DNA of 64,000 bases from Glandiceps talaboti (Eukaryota; Hemichordata; Enteropneusta; Spengelidae): assembly GCF_964340395.1 (NCBI RefSeq), contig NC_135563.1, positions 22,332,309-22,396,308 of the forward strand. Direction: 5' to 3'. This document shows positions 61,704 to 64,000 of the stretch, piece after piece. The position numbers and the translations under genes are program-made. The notes under the pieces are model-generated. The model saw only the letters and a program-made list of their open reading frames with translations, did no database searches and had not been told where the DNA came from. Each line of letters starts with the position of its first letter. Position 1 is the first letter of the stretch.

Positions 61704-64000
61704 GTAAGAACTATGTATCTTTATTTGTAGTGTGTTCATTCAACTGAATTAAACTGGAATTTTATTGTTTTCATCGTCAATTAAGTCATTTAAATTACCT
61801 TAATCCAAATCAAATTTCTAAATTCCAAAAATGGTGACATGCACTGCACAATGTGCTCTTTACTAGACTCTAATGTTAAAACAAGAGGTAAATAAAGTAT
61901 CTTGGAAAACCTGTGTTGATTGTTTGTCAAAGTTTGATCAACACCATTTTTATGTACAGACCTGGTTAATTTATTCAAACCAAATCAGCCCTGACATGGC
62001 AGTAGGTTTGAACTGAAAGTGCAGTAGAGTCAAATGAGCCAACTACTCATTCATTGAAATGACTTTATTTGTAATTAAATGTTTTTTACTGTTCTGCTTG
62101 TTATAGTTTCAACAAACATAAATAGAAAGTGGGGGGGGGGGGGGTGTAATCACTGAGATTTCAGGGAGGAGGGTATGACTTGCAAGTGAGTTCCAGGAAA
62201 AATAACTTAAACACACAAGACTGACATGATGCAGTGTTTGCTCAATATACAACTCATCAAATTGCTATGACGATTGAGACCTCTTCTTTCACACCTCACA
62301 AAAACCTCATATATTAGTTCTTGCATGCTACACCTCATATGATATTATTAAAGTTGGTGTGAGGGAATCCTTCAGTCACACTGCAAAAAAGACCCTCCTA
62401 AGTTACATGTAATCATATTTCACAAAGCCAAATGAATAATAGTAATATTTATTCACTAGTAATATTTTGAGAGTATTTATAAATTAATTATTATTTTAAA
62501 AATATGCTTAATGATCATAATTAAGAATCTGCAAGAAAATGAGAAGCATGAAGGAGTTCTGAGTACAGCTGTTTCTTCTTGTTGAAACTGTATATTTTGT
62601 TCTATTCTCAAGTGGCCATCATGTCATGATACACACTGTTACCCAATACCCACCTTGTTAAGAATATTCACTTCGATGATTTTACTGATATTTAGGGACT
62701 ATATTTAGCTATTATAACTTCTATGGGTGACCCTATTTATTTTTCCGTTTCTCATTACCTGAACGATCCAAATTTTCAGCTCCCCTACTTTAATAACAAA
62801 TGTCATGAAAAAATACTCTGTTCGTGAACAAGTCATATCGATATCGCTACCATGACTGTAGATGACATCAACAGTCCAGACACTTGCTTATTCTTGCCAG
62901 AGAGGGTGCTGTTCCACAAAATATTAAGGGCGGGCGCAAATAAAAATTATTTTGAACTGAAAATGACAATTGTGTAGAGAAGCTGGGAAATGGCTTGTTA
63001 CCAAGAATCTAATAAAGAGAAGATAGAGAGGGGAAAATGAGATGCAGAGAAACATGAAGGAGATGATTTTTTAATTTTTACTATTTTTTTTAAATCGACT
63101 GATTTACCCATAGTTGCCATGAAAAAGTAATGAGAAACAGAAAAAAGTAGGGTTACCCAAATAGGCATTACTACAGTACTGGTTTGATTGAATTGCTGCC
63201 AGAGGATATTGAACTCCACTAGCTAGTGTTTGTATACATGTAACTATGAAAGCAGTCATCTATAGTGATAACATCCATAATGAATAATTGGTTTCTGCGA
63301 TCTATTGATGTTCTGAAATCAGGCACTTCCGGCCATGATTATATTTCAACTGTTAATGGTTTTGTCAGCTATTGATGGAAATTAATCACCCTTAGTAATA
63401 ATTAATATGATTGTAATTGCATTCAGCAGAGGATATTGATATTTCACAGTGTATTCTCACAGGATTTTCAACCCAGGTCTATTAATCTTAATCAAGAGAC
63501 AGGATTAATTTCCTTTAGTATTTATTATTAAAGTCTTTGGGTTTTTTTAATGTTTCTCATTTTTTTTTGTGTTTGGTGATGATTTTATTGTGACTTTTCA
63601 CACTTTTATATGATTATTTGGAATAAATTATATTATGTGATACAAATGAAAATGTCACCTCACATTGTCAGCACATTTCTGGCAAACTGTTTCTTTCTTG
63701 AAGTCTGAAAGGTCCAGTCTTTGGTCTACTTATGTAACAACTCACTATGGTTGAGTGAGCATGATAATTAAAGTAGCAACAACACCTGAATCTTGCAGGC
63801 TATTTGTATCTATGAACCCAGACTCCAAGAATATTCATTTGATATTCATAAATATTGTCACTAATAGACCAAACTGTGTTTTCTTGAAAGAAACTGTCAG
63901 ATTTATATTTTTTCAAAGTTATGATTTTGTGTTACCTTTCCTATTAAAAGCAATTATATTATGCAAAGTCTGTTTTCATTATATTTCTATGTTTATATTA
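61704..64000 (+). other. KChIP intron 4 (5' part, truncated by window)
   Basis: Starts with GT at 61704. Contains a poly-G run (about 62131-62146) and AT-rich sequence. I looked for an exon beginning with the expected Asp-Phe-(Val/Ile) after an AG and found none with an acceptor, so the next exon lies to the right of the window. Confidence 0.9.
62131..62146. repeat. Poly-G tract
   Basis: A run of about 15 G interrupting AT-rich sequence. Confidence 0.9.

Noticed and set aside
63923-63935. GATTTTGTG as the start (Asp-Phe-Val) of KChIP exon 5
   Set aside because: There is no AG acceptor directly before it, and the frame continues with sequence unlike KChIP EF2.

Overview
The window looks like intronic DNA of a large animal gene, most likely from a marine invertebrate (lophotrochozoan or invertebrate deuterostome; I cannot place it further). 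The support is AT-rich sequence, canonical GT/AG introns of 10-31 kb, non-LTR retrotransposon debris with L2/CR1-type tails, a tRNA-derived SINE, many short foldback transposons (MITEs) and a heavy load of micro- and minisatellites. There is no bacterial-style gene organisation.

The one gene I can support is the 5' part of a Kv channel-interacting protein gene (KChIP/KCNIP, neuronal calcium sensor superfamily) on the + strand. Four coding exons (9372-9489, 40885-41009, 51830-51899, 61633-61703; 118+125+70+71 = 384 nt = 128 codons) join in a consistent frame with good splice sites. They encode a KChIP3-like N-terminus with a Cys-Cys motif, the conserved core, degenerate EF-hand 1 and the start of EF-hand 2. 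EF-hands 2 (end) to 4 must lie beyond position 64000. Three other stretches (5574, about 28720, 33541) have ATG-to-donor structure that could splice in phase to exon 2, possible alternative first exons of the kind vertebrate KCNIP genes use; these are speculative.

Layout: 1-9.3 kb, upstream or intronic DNA with a perfect 137-bp palindrome (2.7 kb), a GATA/GACA/GATG compound satellite (3.7-4.2 kb) and a 196-bp foldback (6.7 kb). 9.4-40.9 kb, intron 1, with a 5'-truncated L2/CR1-type LINE (11.7-12.6 kb), a SINE (22.9-23.3 kb), several MITEs, and tandem arrays at 16.2, 26.2, 27.4, 29.3 and 32.8 kb. 41.0-51.8 kb, intron 2, with MITEs and a 67-bp minisatellite (48.8-50.1 kb). 51.9-61.6 kb, intron 3, which starts with a (ATG)n/(GTG)n tract and ends with a 1.7-kb 34-bp minisatellite close to the exon 4 acceptor. 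61.7-64 kb, start of intron 4. Most long open frames in the window are artefacts of tandem repeats; the exception is the LINE ORF2 remnant. No wholly new gene system is evident. The most interesting material is the KChIP gene structure with its candidate alternative starts, the palindrome with hammerhead-ribozyme-like core motifs, the interlocked inverted repeats at 29.5 kb, the helically spaced CCAAT arrays and the MITE families.
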